A stretch of 64,000 nt of DNA from CBDCZI01 sp965224495 (GCA_965224495.1 CBDCZI010000029.1:310001-374000); one strand, 5' to 3'; shown: positions 1 through 8,319, counted from the stretch's first letter. Numbers and translations: made by a program. The notes: generated by a model not told the origin, from the letters alone.

Positions 1-26
1 TATATGTATTTAATTTATTACTAAAT

Positions 27-56
27 AAAAAAGGAGAGCAGTAACGCTCTCCTTTT
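27..56 (-). terminator. Terminator of tRNA-Gln
   Basis: Read on the minus strand, AAGGAGAGC and GCTCTCCTT form a stem with a short loop, followed by a run of T. It lies four bases after the tRNA-Gln 3' end. Confidence 0.8.
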
Positions 57-59
57 GAG

Positions 60-132
60 TTGCCCGACCAGGGCTCGAACCTGGACTCTTCTGTACCAAA
101 AACAGACGTGTTGCCAGTTACACCATCAGGCA
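60..132 (-). tRNA. tRNA-Gln(TTG)
   Basis: The minus strand folds as a 73-nt cloverleaf. The acceptor stem is TGCCTGA with TCGGGCA, the D stem GTGT/ACAC, the anticodon stem TCTGT/ACAGA with loop TTTTGGT (anticodon TTG), and the T arm is CCAGG-TTCGAGC-CCTGG. The discriminator base is A. The 3' CCA is not encoded. Confidence 0.95.
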
Positions 133-179
133 ATCTCTTGTTTTTTTGTTTCCCTTGGCAGGATTCTGCTTTGGGATTA

Positions 180-209
180 CAAAGGTAAGTAAAGTATGTT
201 CAAATGCAA
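180..209 (-). promoter_or_regulatory. Promoter of tRNA-Gln
   Basis: On the minus strand TTG is followed 19 bases later by TACCTTTG (180-187). This matches the Bacteroidota housekeeping consensus (TTG, 19-21 bp, TAnnTTTG). It sits about 48 bases before the tRNA 5' end. Confidence 0.75.
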
Positions 210-303
210 ACACTATCTATCTTTTTTGCTACAAAAAGTGGTGCACTTTATTCGGCTATCCTTTTAAAAACTTATATTTAGTTCATAACCAAATACTAAA
301 GTT

Positions 304-1215
304 TTGAGAAATATATCTACGGTACTGTTTTTTTTATTTAGCACGCTCGTTTTTTCACAACAAAGCATCGATTTATTGACCCTCTCTGGGAGGTTTGGTT
401 TACCGTCTACTTATGAGGGTAATGTGAAGGGGAGGGCAGTAGAAACAGGTGGTTTGGTGAATTTACGAATTCCTATAGTATTAGATAGCTCAAATATTTG
501 GTATTCAAAATTAACTTATTTGAATAATTCGGTAGTTTCTAGCCGAACGTTTAATGATACTGTTGCTAACCCGATAATCGTTCATGGGTTTATCTTACAG
601 ACGGGTTGGGTAAAAAAACTAAGCAAGCAAAGGTCTGTGCAATTGATGTTTGTTCCTCGATTGATGGGAGATATGAAAAATGTAAATGTTAAAAATTTGC
701 AATTTGGAGCTGTAGCTCTTTATGAAAAACGCTTTAATAAAAAACTGAAACTAAAATTTGGAGCAATGTATAACCAAGAAATATCGGGTGCTTTTGCTAT
801 TCCTTTGGTCGATGTAGATTGGCAAATTTCGGGTAAGTGGAGTCTGAGTGGTTTAGTACCTATTTTCTCAAAAATAAAATATACGTTTTCGGAAAAAACA
901 AGTTCGGGACTTGGGCATTTTGCATTAATTACCTCTTATCGATTAGGGGATGAAAATTACCGCAACGAATACATTGAACGAACAAGTATTGATGCCTTTG
1001 CCTTTGTACGACAACGTATAAAGGGGAATATTCATATCGAAGGACGGGTGGGGTATGCTTTGGGGCGTATTTATGATCAATATGCAGAAGGGGAGACGGT
1101 AGATTTTAGATTTAGTCTATTTACTTGGGGGAATAACCGAGTAATTAAGAACCATAGCTTTGAAGATGGCGCTTTTGTTAACCTTCGTTTGATTTATAAC
1201 CTACCGATAAATTGA
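304..1215 (+). CDS. Outer-membrane beta-barrel protein, DUF6268-like
   Basis: A 303-residue secreted protein of unknown function. Residues 1-18 form a typical signal peptide (hydrophobic FFLFSTLVFS then QQ). The rest is rich in alternating polar/hydrophobic and aromatic strands such as IWYSKLTYLNN and GHFALITSYRLG, as in small outer-membrane barrels. The overall pattern resembles the DUF6268 family; this is from memory and not searched. The start used is a TTG at 304; there is no ATG near the signal peptide. The gene stands alone, read divergently from tRNA-Gln, and is followed after 63 bases by another plus-strand gene. Confidence 0.7.
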   Translation: MRNISTVLFFLFSTLVFSQQSIDLLTLSGRFGLPSTYEGNVKGRAVETGGLVNLRIPIVLDSSNIWYSKLTYLNNSVVSSRTFNDTVANPIIVHGFILQTGWVKKLSKQRSVQLMFVPRLMGDMKNVNVKNLQFGAVALYEKRFNKKLKLKFGAMYNQEISGAFAIPLVDVDWQISGKWSLSGLVPIFSKIKYTFSEKTSSGLGHFALITSYRLGDENYRNEYIERTSIDAFAFVRQRIKGNIHIEGRVGYALGRIYDQYAEGETVDFRFSLFTWGNNRVIKNHSFEDGAFVNLRLIYNLPIN

Positions 1216-1278
1216 TGTTTAAACAACTTTTTTTGTTGAGTATACGTACGCTAAGTAATTAACCAATAATAGGTTGCT

Positions 1279-1698
1279 ATGTACGAAGTGAAAAAAACAG
1301 CATATGGTATTTATTTCAAATTTGATGAAGAGGCTACTTTTGAAGAAAGGGCTCGCTCTTTTCGTGATGCTCTTTTTATTTTACCTCAAATAGGTCCTGT
1401 GTTCTCTGTTTACACTGATTTACGCGGTCATCGGTTGATTCCAAAAGAGGCCTTGGTTTTGATTACTCAAGGGGCTTTGATTTACAGAAAAAAAGGAATG
1501 ATTCGTTCTGTAGTTATTGTTGATTCTGCTTTGGTGGTTAAGCAACTTAGGCGTTATGCCCAACGTTCGGGAGCGTGTGCGTGGGAGCGGTATATTTATA
1601 CGTCTGAAACTGATAACTGGGAACAAGCAGCTCAAGATTGGTTGGTTAGTGGTGTAGAACCTTTTGAGGATTGTGGCTGTATGAGAAAGCAAGCTTGA
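1279..1698 (+). CDS. Hypothetical protein, possibly STAS/SpoIIAA-like
   Basis: A 139-residue cytoplasmic protein with no signal peptide or membrane segment. It alternates beta and helical stretches: YGIYFKFDEEATFEE, VFSVYTDLRGHRLIPKEAL, MIRSVVIVDSALVVKQL and WERYIYTSETDNWEQAAQDWL. This layout and the 'TDLRG' turn recall the STAS/SpoIIAA-like single-domain proteins common in Bacteroidota, but no diagnostic motif is present, so the function is unknown. The C-terminus carries a Cys pair (CGC). The start is ATG. Transcription converges on clpX, with a shared terminator between the two genes. Confidence 0.65.
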   Translation: MYEVKKTAYGIYFKFDEEATFEERARSFRDALFILPQIGPVFSVYTDLRGHRLIPKEALVLITQGALIYRKKGMIRSVVIVDSALVVKQLRRYAQRSGACAWERYIYTSETDNWEQAAQDWLVSGVEPFEDCGCMRKQA

Positions 1699-1730
1699 AC
1701 TTCGGGAGTAGAAAGAACTTAGACAAAAAA

Positions 1731-1763
1731 AGGGTGTTGTAATTAATTACAACACCCTTTTTA
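1731..1763. terminator. Bidirectional terminator
   Basis: AAAGGGTGTTGTAATT and AATTACAACACCCTTT form a near-perfect long stem, with A and T runs on either side. It serves the convergent gene at 1279-1698 and clpX. Confidence 0.85.
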
Positions 1764-1780
1764 CTTAGACTAAAATTGAA

Positions 1781-3007
1781 CTAAGCTACTTTCAGTTTTT
1801 TAAATCGAGAACGAGTGAACTTTTTCACAGCGTAAGCTTTTGTCAATTTAAAAGACTTTACGGTAGCATCACTAGGCATTTCAAACATAGCGTCACGCAT
1901 CAATTCTTCACAGATAGAGCGTAACCCACGAGCACCTAAATCGTATTCTACTGCTTTGTCAACAATAAAATCAATTGCGTCAGGGGCAAAAGATAATTTA
2001 ATGTCTTCCATTTCAAATAGCTTTTTGTACTGTTTGACTAAAGCATTTTTTGGAATTGTTAAAATGTCTTTTAAAGCGCTTCTTGTCAATGGATCTAAAT
2101 GTGTCAATACAGGTAAACGACCAATCAATTCAGGGATTAATCCAAAGCTTCTGATGTCTGTAGCTGTAATGTATTGTAAGAAATTAGTTTCATCAATTTC
2201 GACTGCATTTTTTTTAGATACAAAACCTAAAGGTTGTGTGTTCATTCTACTAGCAATTACTTTTTCGATACCATTAAATGCACCACCACAGATAAATAAG
2301 ATGTTTTCTGTATTGACAGCAATCATTTTTTGGTCGGGATGCTTACGTCCTCCTTGTGGTGGGACATTTACAGCAGTACCTTCTAATAATTTCAATAGGG
2401 CTTGTTGAACACCTTCACCGCTCACGTCTCTTGTAATTGAAGGGTTATCGCTTTTACGAGCGATTTTATCTAATTCATCAATATAGATAATGCCTTTTTC
2501 GGCTGCTTCTACATCGTAATCAGCAGCTTGTAAAAGTCTTGTTAAAATACTTTCAACGTCTTCACCTACGTAACCCGCTTCCGTAAGTACGGTAGCATCA
2601 GCAATACAAAAAGGGACTTGTAGTATTTTGGCTAATGATTTTGCTAAATAAGTTTTTCCTGTGCCTGTATTACCCACCATCATGATATTCGATTTCTCTA
2701 TCGTGATTTCTTTATCATCACCTGGTTGAGCTAATCTTTTGTAATGGTTATATACCGCTACCGAAAGGTTGATTTTGGCATCATCTTGCCCAATTACGTA
2801 TTGGTCAAGGTGTGATTTTATCTCTTTGGGCTTGATTAAATTAAACTCAGGCGCTTTATCTTTTGTTTTTACTTTTTCCTCTTCTTCAAGGATTTGGTAA
2901 CTCTGCGAGATACAGTTATTACAAATGTGTGAATTAATGCCTGAAATCATTAAATCTACGTCTTTTTTCTTTCTTCCACAGAACGAACAGCTTACTTGGG
3001 TAGCCAT
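1781..3007 (-). CDS. clpX: ATP-dependent Clp protease ATP-binding subunit ClpX
   Basis: An AAA+ unfoldase that recognises substrates, unfolds them and feeds them into the ClpP chamber. The protein is 408 residues, the normal family length. The N-terminal zinc-binding domain has Cys 7, 10, 29 and 32 (CSFC...CNNC). Walker A is GNTGTGKT at 112-119, and Walker B lies in IIYIDELDK near residue 175. The sensor and 'RGLRSICEE' region are in the C-terminal domain. It lies downstream of clpP on the same strand, with a terminator hairpin and its own candidate promoter in the 112-bp gap, so it may be transcribed both alone and with clpP. Confidence 0.98.
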   Translation of the reverse strand: MATQVSCSFCGRKKKDVDLMISGINSHICNNCISQSYQILEEEEKVKTKDKAPEFNLIKPKEIKSHLDQYVIGQDDAKINLSVAVYNHYKRLAQPGDDKEITIEKSNIMMVGNTGTGKTYLAKSLAKILQVPFCIADATVLTEAGYVGEDVESILTRLLQAADYDVEAAEKGIIYIDELDKIARKSDNPSITRDVSGEGVQQALLKLLEGTAVNVPPQGGRKHPDQKMIAVNTENILFICGGAFNGIEKVIASRMNTQPLGFVSKKNAVEIDETNFLQYITATDIRSFGLIPELIGRLPVLTHLDPLTRSALKDILTIPKNALVKQYKKLFEMEDIKLSFAPDAIDFIVDKAVEYDLGARGLRSICEELMRDAMFEMPSDATVKSFKLTKAYAVKKFTRSRFKKLKVA

Positions 3008-3050
3008 AATGATATTGTCTATTTTTAGTAATTATTTGACAATTAAAAGC

Positions 3051-3058
3051 CAAATATA
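3051..3058 (-). promoter_or_regulatory. Candidate -7 box for clpX
   Basis: TATATTTG on the minus strand fits TAnnTTTG. It is 43 bases before the clpX ATG and inside the clpP-clpX gap. No TTG lies at the expected -33 distance. Confidence 0.4.
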
Positions 3059-3077
3059 TTTCTTGTAAAGCAAATAA

Positions 3078-3118
3078 AATAAAATTGAGTTCCCGAAATA
3101 ACCAGAAACTCAATTTTA
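3078..3118 (-). terminator. Terminator after clpP
   Basis: AAAATTGAGTT and AACTCAATTTT pair around a 14-base loop directly after the clpP stop codon. T-rich sequence follows on the minus strand. Confidence 0.7.
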
Positions 3119-3119
3119 T

Positions 3120-3788
3120 TTATTTTTTGATTAAGACTTCGTCAATAAGTCCGTATTGTTTTGCTTCTTCAGCAATCATCCAATAATCACGATCAGCATC
3201 TTTCTCTACCTCTTCCATTGATTTTCCTGAATGTACACAAATGATTTCGTACAATTCTTCTTTTAAAATTGCGATTTGTTTTGCTGTAATCGCAATATCT
3301 GATGCTTGCCCTTGTGCTCCACCTAAAGGTTGGTGAATCATTACTCTTGAATGCTTTAAGGCAGATCTTTTTCCTTTAGCTCCTGCGGTTAGCAGTACGG
3401 CTCCCATCGATGCTGCCAGCCCTGTACATATTGTTGCTACATCAGGGTTTACGTATTGCATCGTATCGTAAATTCCTAAACCAGCATAAACAGATCCTCC
3501 AGGAGAGTTAATGTACATTGTGATATCGCTTTTAGCATCGATAGATTCTAAGAACAACAATTGAGCAGTAACAATATTAGCTACTTGGTCATCTACACCT
3601 GTCCCCATGAAAATAATTCTATCCTTCATCAATCTCGAAAAAACATCCATTTGTGTGATGTTCATCGGACGCTCTTCAATGATGTAAGGCGTCATGTTTT
3701 CGATAGAACTGATGTATTGGTCAGTTGTCAAACTGCTAATACCTTGGTGTTTAATTGCGTATTTTCTAAATTCTTCTTTAGTAATCAT
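3120..3788 (-). CDS. clpP: ATP-dependent Clp protease proteolytic subunit ClpP
   Basis: A serine peptidase of family S14 that forms the tetradecameric chamber used by ClpX. It is 222 residues. The catalytic triad is visible as Ser127 (GLAASMGA), His152 (MIHQPLGG) and Asp201 (DADRDYW). The N-terminal leader of about 30 residues is slightly long and may be processed, as known for ClpP. It sits between tig (upstream) and clpX (downstream) in the classical tig-clpP-clpX order, although stem-loop terminators separate all three genes. Confidence 0.98.
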   Translation of the reverse strand: MITKEEFRKYAIKHQGISSLTTDQYISSIENMTPYIIEERPMNITQMDVFSRLMKDRIIFMGTGVDDQVANIVTAQLLFLESIDAKSDITMYINSPGGSVYAGLGIYDTMQYVNPDVATICTGLAASMGAVLLTAGAKGKRSALKHSRVMIHQPLGGAQGQASDIAITAKQIAILKEELYEIICVHSGKSMEEVEKDADRDYWMIAEEAKQYGLIDEVLIKK

Positions 3789-3806
3789 AGTAGATTTTGT
3801 ATAGGT

Positions 3807-3833
3807 ATAAAAAAAGGCTCCCTAAGGAGCCTT
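3807..3833 (-). terminator. Terminator after tig
   Basis: AAGGCTCC and GGAGCCTT form an 8-bp stem with a CTAA-type loop. On the minus strand a run of seven T follows. It lies between the tig stop and the clpP start. Confidence 0.8.
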
Positions 3834-3901
3834 CAAATTACCAATTCTATAAGATATAATAATGTTTAAACTGTTTTAGTTATTCACACCATTAGAGATC
3901 T

Positions 3902-5233
3902 TTATTTTTTATCAAGTTCTTTTTTGAAATCAGCGGCACTTATTTTTTTATCTTTAAGTGTAACAACTGTTTTGATGTGGTCAAATAACTTTTCAGCTAA
4001 AACCTGCTCAAAGGTGTTGTAGTAGTTTTTGTTGTTGTCTTCTTGTAAGTATTTATCAACGTAACCGTACAATTGCTCGTCCATTTCAGCAGGAACATCC
4101 GCTCCTCCAAAAAATTGTTGCTTGATACCTTCTAGTGCTTTTGCTTTTACCTCGTCTTGCTCAACTTTGATTTTAGCGTCAGTAGCAATTTTCCCTTTGA
4201 TGATAGACCATTTGAACTCTTTCAAGTAATTGTCCATGTCTTTCTCTACGTCAGCAATTTTCAAATCAGCACCTTTGTTTGATTCAATAATCCATCTTGT
4301 TAAAAACTCCTTAGATAAATCGATAGAAGTTTTTTCTATTAATCCTTCTCTTACTTTGTTGAATAAGAAAGCGTCAGCGTCTCTATTGTAGTTTGCTGTT
4401 AATATTGTTTTTAACTCCGTGTTGAACTCCTCTTCGTTTGTTGCTTTTCCAGGTCCTAAAACCTTATCAAAAAACTCTTGATTCAATTCAGCTTCCTGTT
4501 CAGCTGTAATGGCAGTGATCTTGAAAGAGATTTCTCCCGTTAATGCCGTGATTTCTTCTTGAGTAAGTCCGATGATCGCTTTTTTAGCATCTTTTTTAAA
4601 TGCTTTATCAGCATCGAAAGAAACGATATCGTTAACTTTTTTCCCCGTCAATTTAGTGATTTCTTTTTTCAAGAAGTTACCCAGAGTGATAGATATGATT
4701 TTAGTTTCTTCTCCAACTGTGATCTCTCCAGTCAAAAGCCCTTCAGTACCTACTTCCTCAAGATTTTGCTCTCCGCTAAATTGTTCTTTTAATCCTTCAA
4801 CAGTTTCCTTGATTGTTTTTGCGTCAACATCAATGATGAATTTGTCAAACTTCAATTTATCAGAAAATGCTAATTTATAATCAGGAATTAATCCTAAATC
4901 GTAAGTGAATTCAAAGTCTTTTTGAGATTTGAAATCAATAGCAATGTCATTTTTAGCAGGAAGAGGTTCTCCAATCAATTGAAGATCGTTACTTGCTATA
5001 TATTCGTTTACAGACTCAGACAAAAGTTTAAAAACAACGTCAGCAAGAAGGTTTTCTCCAGCCATTCTTTTAACAACTCCAGCAGGGACTTTTCCTTGAC
5101 GGAACCCTTTGATATTTACTTGCTTACTATACTCTCTGATTTTACTGTCAAATTGAGCTTTGTAATCTGATTCAACAACATTAACTGTTAATGATGCGTA
5201 AGAAACTTCTTTTTTGTCTAGTTTAAACTCCAT
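3902..5233 (-). CDS. tig: Trigger factor
   Basis: A ribosome-bound chaperone that meets nascent chains at the exit tunnel. It is 443 residues. The ribosome-binding loop is recognisable as KGFRQGKVPAGVVKRMAG (about 43-60), close to the family's GFRxGKxP signature. A helical C-terminal arm domain follows from about residue 260. The central FKBP-type PPIase segment (about 150-245, EEVGTEGLLTGEITVGEE...) is strongly divergent from the enterobacterial one, as usual for Bacteroidota, so isomerase activity is uncertain. It is the first protein gene after tRNA-Leu on the minus strand, with only about 25 bases between the tRNA terminator and the ATG. Confidence 0.93.
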   Translation of the reverse strand: MEFKLDKKEVSYASLTVNVVESDYKAQFDSKIREYSKQVNIKGFRQGKVPAGVVKRMAGENLLADVVFKLLSESVNEYIASNDLQLIGEPLPAKNDIAIDFKSQKDFEFTYDLGLIPDYKLAFSDKLKFDKFIIDVDAKTIKETVEGLKEQFSGEQNLEEVGTEGLLTGEITVGEETKIISITLGNFLKKEITKLTGKKVNDIVSFDADKAFKKDAKKAIIGLTQEEITALTGEISFKITAITAEQEAELNQEFFDKVLGPGKATNEEEFNTELKTILTANYNRDADAFLFNKVREGLIEKTSIDLSKEFLTRWIIESNKGADLKIADVEKDMDNYLKEFKWSIIKGKIATDAKIKVEQDEVKAKALEGIKQQFFGGADVPAEMDEQLYGYVDKYLQEDNNKNYYNTFEQVLAEKLFDHIKTVVTLKDKKISAADFKKELDKK

Positions 5234-5258
5234 TTTTGAAATGAATTAATATTAGAAA

Positions 5259-5288
5259 TAAAAAAACCCACAACAATTTGTTGTGGGT
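5259..5288 (-). terminator. Terminator of tRNA-Leu
   Basis: AACCCACAACAA and TTGTTGTGGGTT form a long stem. On the minus strand seven T follow. It lies five bases after the tRNA-Leu 3' end. Confidence 0.85.
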
Positions 5289-5292
5289 TCTG

Positions 5293-5373
5293 TACGGATG
5301 GAGAGACTCGAACTCTCACACCAAAGGTACTAGATCCTAAATCTAGCGCGTCTACCAATTCCGCCACATCCGT
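5293..5373 (-). tRNA. tRNA-Leu(TAG)
   Basis: An 81-nt class II tRNA on the minus strand. The acceptor stem is ACGGATG/CATCCGT with discriminator A. The D arm holds GGCGGAATTGGTAGACGC. The anticodon stem CTAGA/TCTAG carries loop TTTAGGA (anticodon TAG). A short variable arm and the T arm GAGAG-TTCGAGT-CTCTC follow. Confidence 0.94.
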
Positions 5374-5383
5374 ATTGCGAGTA

Positions 5384-5413
5384 CAAAGGTAAGTGTAATG
5401 TTTTTAAAAACAA
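5384..5413 (-). promoter_or_regulatory. Promoter of tRNA-Leu
   Basis: On the minus strand TTG (5411-5413) is followed after 19 bases by TACCTTTG (5384-5391), matching the Bacteroidota consensus at the ideal spacing. The box is 10 bases upstream of the tRNA 5' end. Confidence 0.8.
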
Positions 5414-5494
5414 CTAATGTAGTCTAAAAATTTGAAAGAATAAATGAAATAATTTACGCCTTATACTTAAGCCTTTAATTCTTAGGAAAAATGG

Positions 5495-6175
5495 TTAATC
5501 CATCCATTCTATCCCTTTGTCTTTACAGACTAATTTTTTATGAGGAAAACTTGTGAAAAAGCTGTGGTTGTGTGTTGCCATGATGATAGCTGTACCACTT
5601 TTGTTGATTTCTTCAAAGGTCTCCATAATGGATGCTGACACCGCTGGGTCGAGGTTTCCTGTTGGTTCGTCAGCCAGTAATACCATCGGTTCGTTGAGTA
5701 AAGCTCTTGCGATAACGATTCGTTGTTGTTCTCCTCCAGAGAGTTGGTGTGGCATTTTTTCGGAAGATGATTCTAACCCAACACGTATCAAAACTTCTGA
5801 AATACGTTGCCTGATTTTACCACTACTTCGCCACCCTGTTGCTTTTAAAACAAACCGTAAATTTTCAAAAACAGAACGGTCGTAAAACAACTGAAAATCT
5901 TGAAAAATAATCCCTAATTTTCTTCTTAATAAAGGGATTTCTTTTGTCTTAATGTGATTGAGATAATATCCAGCAATTTGAACACTTCCTTTGTGAAGTA
6001 CCAAATCGCTGTATAATGTTTTTAATAATGAACTTTTTCCGGAACCAGTTTGTCCAATCAAATAGATGAAATCACCTTTAGCTACCTCAAACGAAATGTT
6101 TTCAAGTACTTTGAAATCTTCTTGGTAGATGTCAGCATTTTTGACAGTAACAATGGGGCGGTCAGAAAACTCCAT
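5495..6175 (-). CDS. ftsE: FtsE-type ABC transporter ATP-binding protein
   Basis: A 226-residue ABC ATPase. Walker A is GQTGSGKS (41-48), the Q-loop is FQDFQLF (about 91-97), the signature is LSGGEQQR (145-152), Walker B is VLLADE (165-170), and the switch His lies in ATHNH. Length and the FQDFQLFYDRSVFENL stretch are typical of FtsE, the partner of FtsX that controls peptidoglycan hydrolases during division. No ftsX lies beside it; in Bacteroidota the two are often apart. It abuts the transaldolase gene, whose stop is 1 base upstream, so they are probably co-transcribed. A LolD-type role is a weaker alternative. Confidence 0.8.
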   Translation of the reverse strand: MEFSDRPIVTVKNADIYQEDFKVLENISFEVAKGDFIYLIGQTGSGKSSLLKTLYSDLVLHKGSVQIAGYYLNHIKTKEIPLLRRKLGIIFQDFQLFYDRSVFENLRFVLKATGWRSSGKIRQRISEVLIRVGLESSSEKMPHQLSGGEQQRIVIARALLNEPMVLLADEPTGNLDPAVSASIMETFEEINKSGTAIIMATHNHSFFTSFPHKKLVCKDKGIEWMD

Positions 6176-6176
6176 T

Positions 6177-6830
6177 TTAGTTTAAGCTTTTAGAGTCTTT
6201 GATAAATTGTGCTAAACCACTGTCTGTTAAGGGGTGGTTTAATAAGCCTAAAATCACTTTTAAAGGACAAGTTGCTACGTGAGCACCAATTCGTGCACAT
6301 TCCAAGATATGTTGGACGTGCCGTATAGACGCTGCTAATATTTGTGTATCGAAATCGTAATTTTTGAAAATCACTGAAATATCTTCAATCAAGCCCATTC
6401 CGTCTCTTGTGATATCATCTAATCTTCCGATAAATGGAGAAACGTAGGTAGCACCAGCTTTCGCAGCAAGTAATGCTTGTCCTGGTGTGAATATAAGTGT
6501 ACAATTGATACGGATACCTTTACCACTTAAAAATTTAATTGCTTTGATACCGTCTTTTATAATTGGAATTTTTACTACGATTTTTTCATCAATAGCAGCA
6601 AGTTCCAATCCTTCTTTAATCATTCCTTCGTAATCTACAGAAAGAACTTCAGCACTTACGTCTCCATCTACAATGTTGCAAATGTCCTTGTATCGCTTGT
6701 TTACGGCTTCTTTTCCTGTGATTCCTTCTTTCGCCATAAGCGAAGGGTTGGTTGTAACTCCGTCAAGAATACCTAAATCGTGTGCTTCTTGAATATCTTT
6801 TAAGTCGGCTGTATCAATGAAAAATTTCAT
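6177..6830 (-). CDS. Transaldolase, TalC/FSA type
   Basis: A small transaldolase or fructose-6-phosphate aldolase of 217 residues (about 215 is usual). The Schiff-base lysine is Lys87 in KIVVKIPI. Other family blocks are MKFFIDTADL at the N-terminus, DGVTTNPSLMAKEG (23-36), TLIFTPGQALLAAKAGA and VSPFIGRLDD. In organisms without a large TalB it serves the non-oxidative pentose phosphate pathway; that role is inferred here. It is the first gene of a probable two-gene unit with the ftsE-like gene. Confidence 0.92.
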   Translation of the reverse strand: MKFFIDTADLKDIQEAHDLGILDGVTTNPSLMAKEGITGKEAVNKRYKDICNIVDGDVSAEVLSVDYEGMIKEGLELAAIDEKIVVKIPIIKDGIKAIKFLSGKGIRINCTLIFTPGQALLAAKAGATYVSPFIGRLDDITRDGMGLIEDISVIFKNYDFDTQILAASIRHVQHILECARIGAHVATCPLKVILGLLNHPLTDSGLAQFIKDSKSLN

Positions 6831-6888
6831 TTAGTTCGTTCGTTTTGTTGTGAAATGTTTGTTTGGAGAGGTAATATATAAAAAAAAA

Positions 6889-6980
6889 GTGGCAAACCAA
6901 TGTCGCACCGCTCAACCAATTACCCTTGCTGCGATCAAGCCCTGGGGGATTCAAAGGGAGCTGGTCGCACCGATTTGCCG
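6889..6980 (-). ncRNA. ffs: Signal recognition particle RNA, small bacterial type
   Basis: The minus strand carries the conserved domain IV pattern AGGnCn-loop-nGnAGCA as CCAGGGCTTGATCGCAGCAA (6929-6948). The two ends pair as GGCAAATCGGT with ATTGGTTTGCC, giving a long closing stem for an RNA of about 90 nt. A strong TAnnTTTG box lies just upstream. The apical loop bases differ from the usual GGAA or GNRA tetraloop. The exact 5' and 3' ends are uncertain by a few bases. Confidence 0.88.
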
Positions 6981-6983
6981 TTA

Positions 6984-7013
6984 CAAAGGTAGGGAATGTT
7001 TTCGGAAATAAAA
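6984..7013 (-). promoter_or_regulatory. Promoter of the SRP RNA gene
   Basis: TACCTTTG (6984-6991) on the minus strand lies directly upstream of the RNA, with a T-rich TTT at the -33 distance (19-base spacer). Confidence 0.7.
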
Positions 7014-7339
7014 CATAGATTGGTTAAAAAAGTGTAATCCTTTTTTAGTATGTTCTAAATGAGCGGGTTGGTACTGGGTAATTGCAGTTTTTTTGTGCGG
7101 GTTCTGTTATGAAAGAGGAGTAGTGCATTGTAGTGTAATCTATCGGTAAATTAATAGCTGACGATACTGTATGTAATGTTTTATGGATTAGTGGAAAAGT
7201 TAGTGCTAACAAAAAAGAAGAAAACAGACGAAAATAATTACATAATCTTATCTTTACATAATCTGATAAAAGAATGGCATCTTTTTTGGATTATGAACAG
7301 TAAAGTATAATTAGGTCATCGACCTTTAAAAAAATAATT
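7014..7339. other. Intergenic region between ffs and fabD
   Basis: 326 bases without a credible gene. It contains the divergent upstream sequences of ffs and fabD, a small stem AAAAGA/TCTTTT at about 7268-7286, a TATCTTTA box near 7249 that is one base off the -7 consensus, and the 13-base AGGTC/GACCT element described separately. Confidence 0.5.
7313..7325 (+). promoter_or_regulatory. Short leader hairpin AGGTC-ATC-GACCT before fabD
   Basis: A perfect 5-bp stem with a 3-base loop is followed by an A-rich stretch and the fabD ATG 15 bases later. The same design occurs before the fumarase gene at 21312-21324. The function is unknown. Confidence 0.35.
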
Positions 7340-8209
7340 ATGAAAGCATACGTTTTTCCAGGGCAAGGTGCTCAATTCTCAGGTATGGGGAAAGAGTTAT
7401 ATGACAATTCGGCTAAGGCAAAAGAATTGTTTGAAAAGGCAAATGATATTTTAGGTTTCCGTATTACAGACATTATGTTTGAGGGAACAGCAGAGGAGTT
7501 AAAAGAAACAAAGGTTACACAACCTGCGGTGTTTTTACATTCTGTGATTTCGGCATTGGTGGCTGATGAGTTCAGACCCGACATGGTCGCAGGACATAGT
7601 TTAGGTGAATTTTCTGCTTTAGTAACAAGTGGCACTTTGAGTTTTGAAGACGGTTTGTCTTTAGTTTACAAGAGAGCGTTGGCAATGCAAAAAGCGTGTG
7701 ATATCAACCCGTCAACAATGGCAGCTATCTTAGGCTTGTCAGATGAAGACGTAGAGGCTGTTTGTGCTAAAATTGACGGTGTAGTTGCTGCGAATTACAA
7801 CTGCCCAGGGCAATTGGTGATTTCTGGTTCTAAAGAAGGAATTGAAAAAGCTTGTGAGGCGGCGAAAGAAGCGGGAGCAAAAAGAGCATTGCCTTTACCA
7901 GTAGGGGGAGGTTTTCATTCACCTATGATGGAGCCTGCTGGAAAGGAATTAGCAAAAGCGATAGAGGAAACTACTTTCTCAACGCCTTCTTGCCCAATTT
8001 ATCAAAATGTTACGGCTTTGCCAACTACAGATTTGGAGATTATTAAAGTGAATTTGATTGCGCAATTGACTGCTCCTGTAAAGTGGACACAGATTGTAGA
8101 GAAAATGGTAGCTGACGGAGCAATTGATTTTATTGAATGCGGACCAGGTAAAGTATTGCAAGGTTTGGTTAAAAAAATACACAGACCTGCTCAAGTGGCA
8201 GCTATCTAA
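7340..8209 (+). CDS. fabD: Malonyl-CoA:ACP transacylase
   Basis: Moves the malonyl group from CoA to acyl carrier protein, starting type II fatty-acid synthesis. It is 289 residues. The catalytic serine is Ser87 in the GHSLGE elbow, and the partner His193 sits in GGGFHSPMM. The N-terminal FPGQGAQFSGMG (7-18) is the usual oxyanion loop, and the C-terminal ECGPGKVLQGLVKKI is also typical. ATG follows an A-rich leader. It is a single gene with its own terminator, and no other fab gene is adjacent. Confidence 0.97.
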   Translation: MKAYVFPGQGAQFSGMGKELYDNSAKAKELFEKANDILGFRITDIMFEGTAEELKETKVTQPAVFLHSVISALVADEFRPDMVAGHSLGEFSALVTSGTLSFEDGLSLVYKRALAMQKACDINPSTMAAILGLSDEDVEAVCAKIDGVVAANYNCPGQLVISGSKEGIEKACEAAKEAGAKRALPLPVGGGFHSPMMEPAGKELAKAIEETTFSTPSCPIYQNVTALPTTDLEIIKVNLIAQLTAPVKWTQIVEKMVADGAIDFIECGPGKVLQGLVKKIHRPAQVAAI

Positions 8210-8228
8210 ATTTTAGATTAGGTTATTA

Positions 8229-8270
8229 AAAAAAAGGGAGTTGTACTTGATGTATAATTCCCTTTTTTAA
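8229..8270 (+). terminator. Terminator after fabD
   Basis: AAGGGAGTTGTAC pairs imperfectly with GTATAATTCCCTT, then TTTTTT. It begins about 20 bases after the fabD stop. Confidence 0.75.
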
Positions 8271-8319
8271 TGAAAAGCTCATACTGTAATGATATAAGAG
8301 AAGGGGTAAAAAACAATAA

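Noticed and set aside
1420..1692. Open frame on the minus strand over the 1279-1698 gene
   Set aside because: It lies opposite a better gene, has no start signal and its composition is that of a shadow frame.
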